Of a stretch of 61,874 nucleotides of DNA, positions 13,792-22,484 are shown piece by piece; the first letter of the stretch is position 1; the number at the start of each line of letters is the position of its first letter. The stretch lies in the NCBI GenBank assembly GCA_021800795.1, contig JAJYYO010000021.1, positions 1 to 61,874 of the forward strand. The letters run 5' to 3'. The notes beneath the pieces are model-generated. The model had not been told where the DNA came from. It did no database searches and worked only from the letters and a program-made list of their open reading frames with translations. The stretch is from Pseudomonadota bacterium (GTDB taxonomy: Bacteria > Pseudomonadota > Gammaproteobacteria > Burkholderiales > Gallionellaceae). The translations under genes were made by a program, and so were the position numbers.

Positions 13792-13836
13792 TTCACACGG
13801 CAGGGGTCAGGTGTTCGAAACACCTACCGCCCACCA
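13792..13836 (+). other. tRNA-Val(CAC) 3' half: element attachment site (att)
   Basis: The segment contains an anticodon loop TTCACAC, the 3' anticodon stem GGCAG, variable loop GGGTC, a perfect T-arm AGGTG-TTCGAAA-CACCT, acceptor 3' strand ACCGCCC, discriminator A and CCA. The 5' half of a tRNA is absent: no CTGCC stem or acceptor GGGCGGT lies upstream. This is the scar left at the distal end of an element that integrated into a tRNA-Val gene, with the intact copy expected at the other, unseen end. It gives a sharp border between element and chromosome. Confidence 0.8.
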
Positions 13837-13958
13837 ATAGAATCAGGCAGTTGTATCGTTCCACGAACTACTGCACTACGGTAACGTGACAACCGTTTTG
13901 ACTAATGCAGGAATTCAACACGCCCGCTCTGACGGCACTGCATGGACGCGCGTTCGCC

Positions 13959-16577
13959 CTATCTGGACAATCTCTCGACGATTTCAAATACATCCCGCGA
14001 CAGGCCGACATGCTCGCGCAGCATTTCAAGGGCTGCGCGAGCATGCGCCTGACGGCCGGCATCGAACCGGCTCCAGCGATCGAAACAGCGGGCCAGGCGG
14101 GCCGCGACTTGCGGATTGATGGCATCAAGCAGACAGATCTGTTCCGCGAGAAACCGGTAACCGCTGCCGTCAAAGGCGTGGAACCGCACATGATTGCCGC
14201 CGAACGCGCGCAGCAACGCATAGACCTTGTTCGGGTTGCGCATATCGAATGCCGGATGTTTGACCAGCCGCTTAACATCATCCAGCGTATTTGGACTGCG
14301 ACTGGCGGCCTGGACTTGCAGCCATTTGTCGACTACCAGAGGCTCGCCTTGCCAGCGTTGATAGAAAGCCTCCGTCACTTCCTGACGCACCTCGCCCTCG
14401 CACTGAGCCAACGCCGCCAAACTTGCGAACTGGTCGGTCATATTGTCGGCGGCATAAAATTGTTGCCGCGCCAGCTCACGGGCAGATGCACTATCCGCCT
14501 CAGTCAGATAGCCCAGGCAGAGATTGCGCAAGGCGCGGCGGCCAACATTAAGCGCATCGAACCGATAGGCGTCACGAGATGCGAGTCGTTCATAGCAGGA
14601 ATGCAATTCCGTCCCCAACTGTTCGGCAAGGTAGCGGCGCAGGCCGTTGCGTGCGGCGTGCAAGGCGTCCGGGTCAACCACGTCCAATTGTTCGGCCAGC
14701 GTCGCTTCACTTGGCAGTGACAAGGCCTCGGCAGCAAAGGCCGGATCGGCATCGGCAAGCACCTTCGCTGCCGCCTGCGCGAAACTCGTCGGCCAGTCGG
14801 GCATGCCGCCGGTACTGATGATATGCGTAGCCGCAATAATCAGGCGTCCAGCCAGACGCTGGCCTGCTTCCCAGCGATTGAAGGAATCGCCATCGTGCGC
14901 CAGCAAATGGGCAAGCTCAGCGTCGCTGTATGCAAAATCGAGCACGACCGGCGCCGAAAAATTCCGCAGCAGCGAGGGTACCGGATCTTGTGCAATATCC
15001 TCGAAAATATATTCCTGCGTCGCGCGGCGCAGCGAGAGCAGACCGCCCGACGCACCCTCGCCCGCCAGACGCAATGGTAAGTCCTCCCCGTCCGGGGCGA
15101 TCAGACCGATGCTGACGGGAATATGGAACGGTGGAGTATCCGAATGCCCCGGCATGGACTGGGACAAATTCAGTATATAGCGTTTATTGGCTGCATCGTA
15201 ACGACCCGTGGCGCAGACGTGAGGCGTGCCGGCCTGTTCGTACCAGCGCATGAACTGACCAAGATCGACGCCCGATGCATCGCTCATGGCGGCCACAAAA
15301 TCATCGCAGGTCACCGCCTGCCCGTCGTGCCGGGCGAAATACATATCCATCCCCAGGCGGAAGGCATGCCTGCCTGTCAGGGTGTGGATCATGCGCACCA
15401 CTTCGGCGCCTTTTTGGTAGATGGTCGCAGTATAAAAATTATTGATCTCGATATACGAGGCAGGCCGCACCGGATGCGCCATGGGGCCCGCATCTTCGGG
15501 AAACTGGGCGGCGCGCAGGCCTCGCACCTCGCGGATGCGTGCTATTGAACGGTTATGCACATCCGCACCGAATTCCTGATCGCGGAAAACGGTCAGCCCT
15601 TCCTTGAGCGAGAGCTGAAACCAGTCGCGACAGGTCACCCGGTTGCCGGTCCAGTTGTGAAAATACTCATGCGCCACGACTCTGTCGATGTTCTCGAAAT
15701 CCATATCGGTGGCAACGTCGGGCCGGGCCAGCACAAATTTGGTGTTGAAAATATTCAAGCCCTTGTTCTCCATCGCTCCCATATTGAAGTCGCTTACCGC
15801 GACGATCATGTAATGGTCAAGATCGCATTCCAGACCGAAAGTCTCCTCATCCCATTGCATCGCCTTTTTCAGTGCGGACATGGCGTATCCACACTGATCG
15901 AGTTTGCCATGCTCAACGTAGATCGCCAGTTGAACTTCACGCCCGGACCTAGTGCGATAGCTGTCGTGCAGCACGTCGAGGCGTGCGGCAACCATGGCAA
16001 ACAGGTAGCATGGCTTGGGGTGCGGGTCCTGCCAACTGGCCCAGTGGCGGCCATCCTGCTCATCGCCGCAGGCTGTAGGATTGCCGTTGGCCAGCAGCTG
16101 CGGATACAAAACCTTGTCGGCATGCAGGGTGACGGTATAGCGTGACATCACATCCGGCCTGTCGATAAACCAGGTGATGCGCCGGAATCCCTGCGCTTCG
16201 CACTGGGTAAAATAGCCGTTGGCAGAGCGGTAAAGTCCGGATAACCGGGTATTGCTGTCGGGATAGATGCGACTCACCGTCTCAAGATTAAAGGCACCAG
16301 GCATGTCGCCCAGCATCAATCGACCAGCGCTCAGCTGATAACGGCCGGCGGGCAATTTGACACCGTCGAGGGATAAACTCAGCAATTCCAGCTCTTCGCC
16401 GTCGAGCACCAGTTGTCCGTCATGCAAGTTCACCGCCGGATTGCGGCGCATTGTCAGCAGCGCCGTCACTATTGCCGCACCGTTCCGAAAGTTGACATCC
16501 AGATCAACCGTATCGATCAGAAAAGGCGGCGGCGCATAGTCAGCCAGCAGTATGGTTTGCGGAATATTTTGATTCAT
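13959..16577 (-). CDS. pepN: Aminopeptidase N (M1 family)
   Basis: This zinc metallo-aminopeptidase of 872 residues removes N-terminal residues from peptides in the cytoplasm. I chose the start MNQNIPQTILL (16577); the frame runs 27 codons further upstream without homology-like sequence. The M1 exopeptidase motif GAMEN lies near residue 260 and the zinc site HEYFH with the downstream E of LKEGLTVFRDQEF near 295-325, all intact. The length matches E. coli PepN (870). It is the first chromosomal gene after the att site; its stop lies 123 bp from the remnant. The following 179 bp (16578-16756) hold no gene. Confidence 0.95.
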   Translation of the reverse strand: MNQNIPQTILLADYAPPPFLIDTVDLDVNFRNGAAIVTALLTMRRNPAVNLHDGQLVLDGEELELLSLSLDGVKLPAGRYQLSAGRLMLGDMPGAFNLETVSRIYPDSNTRLSGLYRSANGYFTQCEAQGFRRITWFIDRPDVMSRYTVTLHADKVLYPQLLANGNPTACGDEQDGRHWASWQDPHPKPCYLFAMVAARLDVLHDSYRTRSGREVQLAIYVEHGKLDQCGYAMSALKKAMQWDEETFGLECDLDHYMIVAVSDFNMGAMENKGLNIFNTKFVLARPDVATDMDFENIDRVVAHEYFHNWTGNRVTCRDWFQLSLKEGLTVFRDQEFGADVHNRSIARIREVRGLRAAQFPEDAGPMAHPVRPASYIEINNFYTATIYQKGAEVVRMIHTLTGRHAFRLGMDMYFARHDGQAVTCDDFVAAMSDASGVDLGQFMRWYEQAGTPHVCATGRYDAANKRYILNLSQSMPGHSDTPPFHIPVSIGLIAPDGEDLPLRLAGEGASGGLLSLRRATQEYIFEDIAQDPVPSLLRNFSAPVVLDFAYSDAELAHLLAHDGDSFNRWEAGQRLAGRLIIAATHIISTGGMPDWPTSFAQAAAKVLADADPAFAAEALSLPSEATLAEQLDVVDPDALHAARNGLRRYLAEQLGTELHSCYERLASRDAYRFDALNVGRRALRNLCLGYLTEADSASARELARQQFYAADNMTDQFASLAALAQCEGEVRQEVTEAFYQRWQGEPLVVDKWLQVQAASRSPNTLDDVKRLVKHPAFDMRNPNKVYALLRAFGGNHVRFHAFDGSGYRFLAEQICLLDAINPQVAARLARCFDRWSRFDAGRQAHARAALEMLREHVGLSRDVFEIVERLSR

Positions 16578-16756
16578 CGGGGGCGTCTCGAAAAGAACGT
16601 AGTGTGACAGCAAAACCGGGTTTAAGTCATCCAGTACGAAAAATTCGGCTCGATTCACTGCCCGTCTGCACCGAAAAACAGACCTTCGACTACTTCGACC
16701 GGTCGTTCAGTCCCGACAGCCGCATGCTGCGCCTCATTGGGATGCCGGAAAGCATA

Positions 16757-19700
16757 TTACGCTTCCCGCACCTTGAACCACGCCGCATACAGCGCTGGCA
16801 GAAACAAACAGGTGAGCAAGGTGGCGACCACCAGGCCACCCATGATGGTGACCGCCATCGGCCCCCAGAATACCTGCCGGGTTAACGGGATCATCGCCAG
16901 TATCGCCGCCGATGCGGTCAAGGTGATCGGGCGGAAACGCCGCACGGTGGAACTGATGATGGATTCCCAGCGGGTTTTGCCGTCTTCCTCGTCCTGGCGG
17001 ATCTGCTCCACCAGAATCACCGAATTGCGCATGATCATCCCGGCCAGCGCGATGAAACCGAGATTGGCGACGAAACCGAACGGCACCTGAAAGATCAGCA
17101 GCGCGGCGGTCACGCCGATCAGACCCAATGGCGCGGTAAGCAGCACGATGACGGTGCGGCTGATGCTCTGCAACTGCATCATCAGCAGGGTAATCACACC
17201 CACCAGCATCAGCGGCATCACCGCCTTGATGGCATTCTCGCCTTTGGCGGACTCTTCGACGCTGCCGCCCATCTCGATGTGATAACCAGCCGGCAATTTG
17301 GCGCGCACCGCATCCAGTTGCACATTCAGCTGGCCGGATACGGTCGCCGGCTGCGTGCTGTCGGTCATGTCGGCCAGCACCGTCATGGTCGGGACGCGGT
17401 CGCGCCGCCACACGATATCCTCTTCCAGCACCGGAACCAGGTGGGCGACCTGTGACAGCGGCACGTGACGGCCGTTCGCCAGAGGAATGTCCAGCTCGGA
17501 CAGTCGATCAAGCGAACGCGCATCGCGTGCACCGCGCCACATCACGTCGATCAGTTGATCCCCCTCGCGGTATTGCGTGAGGGCAAGGCCGTTCAGCCAG
17601 CCCTGCAAGGCCTGTGCGATATCGCGACTGGAGGTGCCGAGCTTACGCGCCTTGTCCTGATCGACTTCAATGCGCACGCCTTTGCCTTTTTCGTTCCAGT
17701 CAAAGCTGACATCCTGCAAATGCGGGTTGGCGCGCATCAAACTTGATACCTGTGCCGCAATGCTGCGCACCTGTTCGACATCCGCACCGCTTACGCGAAA
17801 CTGCACCGGGTAACCTACCGGAGGACCGTTCTCCAGGCGTGAGACATGGGGATGAATGTGGGTAAATCCGCCATCTGCGGAGGTGAATATCTGCTCCAGA
17901 CGCCGTTTCAATTTCTCACGCGCATCGATGCTGCGGGTCACAATCACACACTGGGCAAAGTTATCGCTATACAGCTTGACATCCAGCGACAGGAAGAAGC
18001 GCGGCGAACTGTTGCCGACGTAACATGAATAGGATGCAACGGACGGGTCTTTTGTGAGCAGATTTTCAACGCGCTTGACCTCATGTTCGGATGACTTGTG
18101 CGATGCGCCCTGCGGCAACCATAAATCTACCATTAATTCCAGACGGCTGGCTGAGGGGAAAAACTGCTTTTGCACCCCTAAGTTGAAAGCTACAATGGAC
18201 AACACAAACAGCAGCAAGGTGGCGAAAATCACCTTCCAGCGGTTGCGCAAACACCATACCAGTACCGCCCTATAGCGTCGATAGAACGGCGTATCGTAAA
18301 TATCTTCGCCGTGCCGCTGGGCTTTCGCAACCAGTTTTGCAGGGTCCAGCAGTTTGTAGCCCAGATAGGGCGTGAACACGACCGCAACCAGCCATGACAC
18401 CAGCAGCGCAATGGTCACCACGGCAAAAATCGAAAAGGTGTATTCGCTGGCGGCCGATTTGGAAAATCCCACCGGCGTAAACGCCGCCGCCGTGATCAGC
18501 GTGCCGGTCAGCATCGGAAAGGCCGTCGAGGTATAGGCAAAGGTGGCGGCCTTGAATTTATCCCAGCCCTGCTCCATTTTTACCACCATCATTTCCACCG
18601 CGATGATGGCATCGTCCACCAGCAAACCCAGCGCAATCACCAGTGCGCCCAGCGAGATGCGCTGCAGGTCGATGCCGAACACCTTCATCATGAAAAAGGT
18701 GATCGCCAGCACCAGCGGGATGGACAGCGCCACCACCGTGCCGGTGCGCCAGCCCAGACTCAAAAAAGAGACCGCCAGCACGATCAGGATCGCCTGGCCC
18801 AGTGAGTCCTGAAACAGCGAAATCGAACCCCTGACCACTTCCGGCTGATTGGCTACCACATGCACCGCAATTCCAACCGGCAGACTGGCCTGGATGGTTT
18901 TCATCGCCAGAGCCAGATGCTCGCCCAGCCGGATGACGTCGCCGCCCTTGTCCATGATGATGCCGATACCGATGGCAGGCTTGCCGCCTGCGCGCATCTG
19001 CGGACTGGGCGGATCGCTGAAGCCCCGCGTCACATGGACGATGTCGCCCAGACGCAGGTATTGCCCGTTCACCAGCAAATCGGTATTGCGTATCCGCTCC
19101 ACGCTGTCGAAATCACCCGTCACACGCAACCAGATACGGTCGCTGCCGGTTTCGACAAAGCCTGCGGGCAGGATCGCATTCTGCTGTTGCAGCGCAGCGC
19201 CGATCTGCGCGGGGGTTACGCCGAAGCTGGCAAGACGGGCGGGAGAGGCATCGAGATAAATCTTCTCGTCCTGCACGCCGATCAGTTCGACGCGTTTAAC
19301 ATCCGGCACATGCTTCAAATCAATGGCTATTCTGTCCGCATAACGGCGCAGAGCCGCCAGATCGAAACCGTCGCCCGTCAGTGCAAAAATATTGACATCC
19401 ACATCGCCGAATTCATCGTTGGGGAACGGCCCCTGCACACCGGGCGGCAGGGTATGCTGTATGTCGTCCAGCTTCTTGCGCACCTGCCGCCAGGCTTCCG
19501 GCACTTCCTGCTTGGGTGTGTAATCCTTGAGAACCACGAACACCATGGATTCGCCGGATTTCGAGGCGGAACGCAGCACATCCACCCAAGGGGTTTCCTG
19601 CAACTTCTTCTCAATCCGTTCGGTGAGTTGCTGTTCGACTTCCAGCGCAGTCGCGCCCGGCCACAAGGTGCGCACCGCCATCACCTTGAAGGTAAAATCC

Positions 19701-19933
19701 GGGTCCTCGGCACGTCCCAGACTGAAGTAGGAAAACGCCCCCGCCCCCATCAGCACGATGATCAGGTAAAGAATCATCTGCTGGTGCGTCAGCGCCCAGG
19801 CAGAAAGGTTGATTTTAAATCCGCGCAAGCGTTCGTTTGACCCCTCGCCCTCCGGGAGAGGGTTTGGGTGAGGGATACGAGCATGGCGTACATCGCCTTT
19901 GCTTGTATCGACTTGCTCGTCAGGCCCTTTCAT
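16757..19933 (-). CDS. RND efflux permease (AcrB/MexB-like)
   Basis: This 1058-residue inner-membrane proton-driven exporter has the RND layout: one N-terminal helix (about 45-65), a large periplasmic loop, five to six helices (about 370-560), a second loop and a final helix block (about 895-1050). The TM4 motif GLLVDDAIIAVEMM carries the paired Asp residues of proton transfer. Its start overlaps the adaptor stop (ATGA). The 46 residues before the first helix include PHPNPLPEGEG, encoded by a dispersed repeat (19841-19876), so the leader has been extended by a repeat insertion. No outer-membrane channel gene is adjacent. Confidence 0.93.
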   Translation of the reverse strand: MKGPDEQVDTSKGDVRHARIPHPNPLPEGEGSNERLRGFKINLSAWALTHQQMILYLIIVLMGAGAFSYFSLGRAEDPDFTFKVMAVRTLWPGATALEVEQQLTERIEKKLQETPWVDVLRSASKSGESMVFVVLKDYTPKQEVPEAWRQVRKKLDDIQHTLPPGVQGPFPNDEFGDVDVNIFALTGDGFDLAALRRYADRIAIDLKHVPDVKRVELIGVQDEKIYLDASPARLASFGVTPAQIGAALQQQNAILPAGFVETGSDRIWLRVTGDFDSVERIRNTDLLVNGQYLRLGDIVHVTRGFSDPPSPQMRAGGKPAIGIGIIMDKGGDVIRLGEHLALAMKTIQASLPVGIAVHVVANQPEVVRGSISLFQDSLGQAILIVLAVSFLSLGWRTGTVVALSIPLVLAITFFMMKVFGIDLQRISLGALVIALGLLVDDAIIAVEMMVVKMEQGWDKFKAATFAYTSTAFPMLTGTLITAAAFTPVGFSKSAASEYTFSIFAVVTIALLVSWLVAVVFTPYLGYKLLDPAKLVAKAQRHGEDIYDTPFYRRYRAVLVWCLRNRWKVIFATLLLFVLSIVAFNLGVQKQFFPSASRLELMVDLWLPQGASHKSSEHEVKRVENLLTKDPSVASYSCYVGNSSPRFFLSLDVKLYSDNFAQCVIVTRSIDAREKLKRRLEQIFTSADGGFTHIHPHVSRLENGPPVGYPVQFRVSGADVEQVRSIAAQVSSLMRANPHLQDVSFDWNEKGKGVRIEVDQDKARKLGTSSRDIAQALQGWLNGLALTQYREGDQLIDVMWRGARDARSLDRLSELDIPLANGRHVPLSQVAHLVPVLEEDIVWRRDRVPTMTVLADMTDSTQPATVSGQLNVQLDAVRAKLPAGYHIEMGGSVEESAKGENAIKAVMPLMLVGVITLLMMQLQSISRTVIVLLTAPLGLIGVTAALLIFQVPFGFVANLGFIALAGMIMRNSVILVEQIRQDEEDGKTRWESIISSTVRRFRPITLTASAAILAMIPLTRQVFWGPMAVTIMGGLVVATLLTCLFLPALYAAWFKVREA
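19841..19876. repeat. Dispersed palindromic repeat, copy R1 (inside the RND gene)
   Basis: The reverse complement reads ATCCCTCACCCAAACCCTCT, then CCCGGAGGGCGAGGGG. The same unit occurs at 24636-24740 (interrupted) and 30831-30870. Here it is read in frame near the start of the RND permease. Confidence 0.75.
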
Positions 19934-20955
19934 TGGCCGCCGGCAGCATCGACAGGCTGGATGATTTCACCTGTCGACAGGCGATGCGCGCCCGCGCTGA
20001 CGATACGCTCGCCGGCTTGCAGTCCGCCGGAGATGACCGCGCCGTCATCGCGATAGGCCGATATCTGTACCGGCCGAAGGCTGACGCTGTGATTGGCCGC
20101 CACGATCCATACCGCGGGCTGCCTGCCCTGCTGGTAAATGGCCGATAGAGGAACCAACAGCGCGTTGGCTGCGCCCGGCTCGAAACGCACGCGCGCGGTC
20201 ATGCCCAGCGCCACCTGTCCGGGAGCCGCAACAAAGGCAACCCGCGCAGGATAGGTGCGGCTGACAGGATCGGCTGACGACGACAGTTCGCGCAGTCGCC
20301 CGCTCAAAGGGGCTTCATTACCCAGCAACACTTGCGCTGCGTCTCCCACGTGACGCTGTGCGAACTGATCCTCCGGTATCGCTATCGCCACCTCGGTCTC
20401 ACCCGCTTCTGCCAGACGCAACACCGGCTGTCCGGCACTCACCACCTGCCCTGCCTCGGCCAGTGTTGCTGTGACCACGCCGTCATGTTCGGCACGCAGC
20501 GTAGTGTAAGCCGTCTGGTTATGTGTCAGCCCGGCTTGCGCGCCGGCGGCTTTCAGTGCAGTTTCCTTGGCATCGAGCGCGGATTGACTGACAAAACCCC
20601 TGCCGCGCAATTCCCGGTACCGCCTCGCATCGTTCTCGGCCAGTCGATATTTCGCCTCGGCCTCACCCGCCACCAGGCCAGCATCTGCCTGATCCAGACG
20701 CGCCAACACCTGCCCGGCTTTAACCTCTGTACCGGCTTCCACCTGCCGCTGAACGATCTTGCCGCCGACACGAAAACTTAAGACAAGCTCATGGCGGGCG
20801 CAAACCTCGCCGCTATATTGACGGGCAGTTCCCGCAGCCATTGCACCCACAATCAGGGTCAGCGCAGGGCGCGCATTCCTGACAGGCGGCGCTGTTTCCT
20901 TGTTACAGGCGGCGAGCAAACCGATGAGTGAAATAAGCAAAAGCGTGGATTTCAT
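19930..20955 (-). CDS. RND periplasmic adaptor lipoprotein (HlyD/AcrA family)
   Basis: This 341-residue membrane-fusion protein bridges the permease to an outer-membrane channel. It has a lipoprotein signal with lipobox LLAAC (Cys17), a barrel-sandwich lipoyl-like half (RVGGKIVQRQVEAGTEVKAG), a helical hairpin (about 95-140), the second lipoyl half (GVVTATLAEAGQVVSAGQPV), a beta-barrel and a membrane-proximal domain. The hairpin is short, as in the smaller MFPs. The gene leads the two-gene efflux operon; there is no divergent regulator next to it. Confidence 0.9.
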   Translation of the reverse strand: MKSTLLLISLIGLLAACNKETAPPVRNARPALTLIVGAMAAGTARQYSGEVCARHELVLSFRVGGKIVQRQVEAGTEVKAGQVLARLDQADAGLVAGEAEAKYRLAENDARRYRELRGRGFVSQSALDAKETALKAAGAQAGLTHNQTAYTTLRAEHDGVVTATLAEAGQVVSAGQPVLRLAEAGETEVAIAIPEDQFAQRHVGDAAQVLLGNEAPLSGRLRELSSSADPVSRTYPARVAFVAAPGQVALGMTARVRFEPGAANALLVPLSAIYQQGRQPAVWIVAANHSVSLRPVQISAYRDDGAVISGGLQAGERIVSAGAHRLSTGEIIQPVDAAGGQ

Positions 20956-21047
20956 TGTGCAAGGAAATGCTTGAACGGACAGACAATGTAGTTTTCAAAC
21001 GGCTGTTTGTCAAACAGGTGTAAAACAAAAAAAGGGGGAAGGGAAAT

Positions 21048-21078
21048 AAAAAAGCCGGGCTGCGGCCCGGCTTTTTTA
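21048..21078 (-). terminator. Rho-independent terminator
   Basis: AAAAAAGCCGGGC-TGC-GGCCCGGCTTTTTTA is a 7-bp GC stem flanked by A and T runs, so it can work in either direction. It lies 24 bp beyond the stop of the outer-membrane protein gene and ends that leftward transcript. Confidence 0.9.
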
Positions 21079-21102
21079 TTCTGTATAAAAACGACAGTCT
21101 GA

Positions 21103-21651
21103 TTAGAACTTGTAAACAGCGCCTACCGTCATCACGTTGGCGTTACCGTTGATTTTGGCGCCGGCGTTGCTGGTAGCAACGGCATAACGGTCATAACCCA
21201 GACGCAGACCAAGATTCTGGGTCGCGTTGTATTGAGCGCCGACGCCGTAGGTCAGACCGGTACGCGATGCGCCCTGGCTGGCTGCCAGACCGGATGACGT
21301 TGTTTTGGCGCTTGCAACGCCCACCTTGCCCAGCAATTCAAAGCTCTCATTCAATGGCAACATGCCGACGGCAGTCAGACTCAGCGCATCGCCCTTGACT
21401 GTATTGCCTGCAATGTCAGTAGCCTTACCTACACCGCCATAGCCAATTTCAGTTGCGAAGTTCTTGTTGTACTGGTAGCCGAGCAAGCCGCCATAAACGA
21501 AGCTGGACTTCTTGCTCAATGGCTGCGCACCAGGCGTAACATTTGGCTTGCCGTTACCCATCGTAATTCCTGCATACACACCTTCATCAGCAGCAAAAGC
21601 CGGAGCAGCGACTACGGCAGACAACATAACAACAGCAGCAATTTTCTTCAT
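21103..21651 (-). CDS. Outer-membrane beta-barrel protein (OmpA/OmpW-like porin family)
   Basis: This 182-residue protein has a classical signal peptide (MKKIAAVVMLSAVVAAPAFA-A). The mature part has alternating strands, e.g. SSFVYGGLLGYQYNKNFATEIGYGG, and ends in VGAVYKF with the C-terminal Phe used by the BAM machinery. The size fits an eight-stranded barrel. It has its own terminator and a 220-bp upstream region shared with the divergent hemolysin-like operon. Substrate and role are not evident. Confidence 0.85.
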   Translation of the reverse strand: MKKIAAVVMLSAVVAAPAFAADEGVYAGITMGNGKPNVTPGAQPLSKKSSFVYGGLLGYQYNKNFATEIGYGGVGKATDIAGNTVKGDALSLTAVGMLPLNESFELLGKVGVASAKTTSSGLAASQGASRTGLTYGVGAQYNATQNLGLRLGYDRYAVATSNAGAKINGNANVMTVGAVYKF

Positions 21652-21871
21652 GATTTATTCCTCGAATGGTTATATACGGTTAAAGCGTCAGTAAGAGGGG
21701 TCGTTTCAAAATAAGTTCCGCAAACAAATTTGCATTAAAAATATTCTTAATTGAACTTTTTTTTCATTGCCAACACTTACACAAAGCTTACATTAAAAAT
21801 ATCTGATGAACAATACGACCATTCGACTGTCCACCGTTTTTAACCGATCGGACAGCATTACTGATAACCAC

Positions 21872-22474
21872 ATGACTAAAAAAACCATTTCCGATCGAAA
21901 CGCATTGAGTTGCCCCTATACCGTTCACTTCTCCAAACAGGATACAGCTGACAGGGCCGAGATCGAGCAATTCATTCGCGACATCTTTTATCAGACTTGC
22001 GGCGCAAAAGTCAGGTTTTTCCTGCCTACCTTGATGAGCCTGCGTGATCGTGAAGGGAAGCTGATCGCTGCCTGCGGCATACGCAACGCAGGAACAGAGC
22101 GCTTGTTTCTGGAAAACTATACGGATAAACCCATTGAACAGTTGCTATCCGAGCGGGCAGGCGTTAAAGTCCAGCGCAGCGACATCGTTGAAATAGGCAA
22201 TTATTCGGTAGCTGAAATGGGCCTGTCCCGCTTACTGATATGCGCTATTTTTAACCAGTTGCATGCCACCTCCAAACAGTGGGCGGTTTTCACTGCCATA
22301 CAGCTGGTGCGCAATGCATTGATCAAACAGAATATCTTTCCAAAAATTTTATGCGATGCGAATATCGATCGTCTGCCGCCCGAAGACCGGAGCGAATGGG
22401 GCAGTTATTATGAGCAAAACCCGCAGGTCATGGCGATAAGACGCATGGAACGACGCCATGAAACTCGCGTATAA
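21872..22474 (+). CDS. Thermostable-hemolysin-family protein (GNAT/autoinducer-synthase-like fold)
   Basis: The product has 200 residues from this ATG; the frame is open from 21806 (222 residues), and neither start has a clear ribosome site. A possible promoter TTGCCA-16/17 nt-TACATT (21767-21794) would put the transcript start near 21805, favouring the later start. Family marks are the F/P-x-L block (VRFFLPTLMSLRDREGK), AACGIRNAG, LFLENYTDKPIE and the IVEIGNYSV strand. This is the PF12261-type 'thermostable hemolysin', whose fold I regard as related to N-acyl-amino-acid/AHL synthases. It opens an operon with an acyl-AMP ligase 10 bp downstream, suggesting an acyl transfer role; haemolysis itself is unlikely to be its function. 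Confidence 0.75.
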   Translation: MTKKTISDRNALSCPYTVHFSKQDTADRAEIEQFIRDIFYQTCGAKVRFFLPTLMSLRDREGKLIAACGIRNAGTERLFLENYTDKPIEQLLSERAGVKVQRSDIVEIGNYSVAEMGLSRLLICAIFNQLHATSKQWAVFTAIQLVRNALIKQNIFPKILCDANIDRLPPEDRSEWGSYYEQNPQVMAIRRMERRHETRV

Positions 22475-22484
22475 AGGAGTAAGC

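Noticed and set aside
13792..13836. Complete tRNA-Val gene
   Set aside because: The 5' acceptor strand, D-arm and 5' anticodon stem are absent from the DNA upstream, so only an att remnant is called.
13905..14720. 271-codon rightward frame
   Set aside because: It is antisense to pepN, which has intact catalytic motifs; the long open frame comes from GC-rich codon use.
18860..19840. 326-codon rightward frame
   Set aside because: It is antisense to the RND permease and has no ribosome site or family signature.
21872..22474. A haemolysin/virulence toxin
   Set aside because: There is no signal peptide or pore-forming feature; the operon context points to acyl transfer chemistry.
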